5,364 bases of DNA from Kiritimatiellia bacterium. Its GTDB lineage: Bacteria > Verrucomicrobiota > Kiritimatiellia > RFP12 > UBA1067. The position numbers and the translations under genes were made by a program. How positions within the stretch are numbered: the stretch's first letter is position 1; every line of letters begins with the position of its first letter. The stretch covers positions 1 through 5,364 of the forward strand of contig JAFPYE010000063.1 in NCBI GenBank assembly GCA_017412325.1. Reading direction: 5' to 3'. Under the pieces are notes generated by a model. It saw only the letters and a list, made by a program, of their open reading frames with translations, had not been told where the DNA came from and did no database searches. Of the stretch, positions 5,327 through 5,364 are shown one piece after another.

Positions 5327-5364
5327 GGTTATCTTGCTAAGCGTATACGGGCGCACGACGGATG
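5327..5364 (+). rRNA. 23S ribosomal RNA, 5' end only
   Basis: From 5327 the sequence reads GGTTA, then CTAAGCGTATACGG (5337-5350), which agrees without gaps at 18 of 24 bases with the start of E. coli 23S rRNA as recalled. It continues GGGCGCACGACGGATG (5349-5364), close to the GGGCGCACGGTGGATG that opens many other bacterial 23S genes. The exact mature 5' end is uncertain (about 5327-5345), and the gene runs off the window. The region 5280-5326 is rRNA leader with no tRNA or coding sequence seen. Helix 1 cannot be confirmed because the 3' end of the gene is outside the window. Confidence 0.75.

Noticed and set aside
1..5364. CRISPR arrays, insertion sequences, tRNA genes or phage genes
   Set aside because: Both strands were read. 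No regularly spaced repeats, transposase motifs, terminal inverted repeats or tRNA-like cloverleaf were seen.

Overview
The window comes from a GC-rich bacterium. Codons in the genes mostly end in G or C, while the two intergenic regions are AT-rich. The evidence points, by inference only, to the PVC group (Verrucomicrobiota, Kiritimatiellota, Lentisphaerota or relatives): a membrane-anchored Hanks-type Ser/Thr kinase with repeated V-T-N-F-V motifs outside the membrane, an MCE protein with GEG-x-x-G-K-L repeats, and a 23S rRNA gene that seems to have its own promoter. No feature fixes the taxon.

All genes lie on the + strand. Bases 1-3582 look like one operon with gaps of 24 and 27 bp. It holds the 3' part of an MlaD/MCE-type lipid-transport protein (1-873), a single-pass membrane Ser/Thr kinase (898-2439), and a BaiN/HI0933-family FAD-dependent oxidoreductase (2467-3582). 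The flavoprotein appears shortened in its middle, where a perfect small palindrome sits. Why these three genes are together is not evident; the kinase may act on the envelope.

Bases 3583-3755 are an AT-rich regulatory region. It contains an 18-bp inverted repeat with one mismatch (3595-3641) and, about 100 bp upstream of the predicted transcription start, a textbook sigma-54 -24/-12 promoter (3692-3708). This promoter drives a complete NADP-type glutamate dehydrogenase gene, gdhA (3756-5123). The layout suggests that ammonium assimilation is controlled by sigma-54 and an enhancer-binding activator. A perfect 16-bp palindrome and a strong intrinsic terminator close gdhA.

Bases 5184-5364 look like the start of a ribosomal RNA transcription unit: an AT-rich UP-like element, an extended -10 promoter, a small hairpin, a boxA-like antitermination site, and a sequence matching the 5' end of 23S rRNA. 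No 16S gene lies upstream. The 23S gene therefore appears unlinked from 16S, which is the most notable inference from this window.
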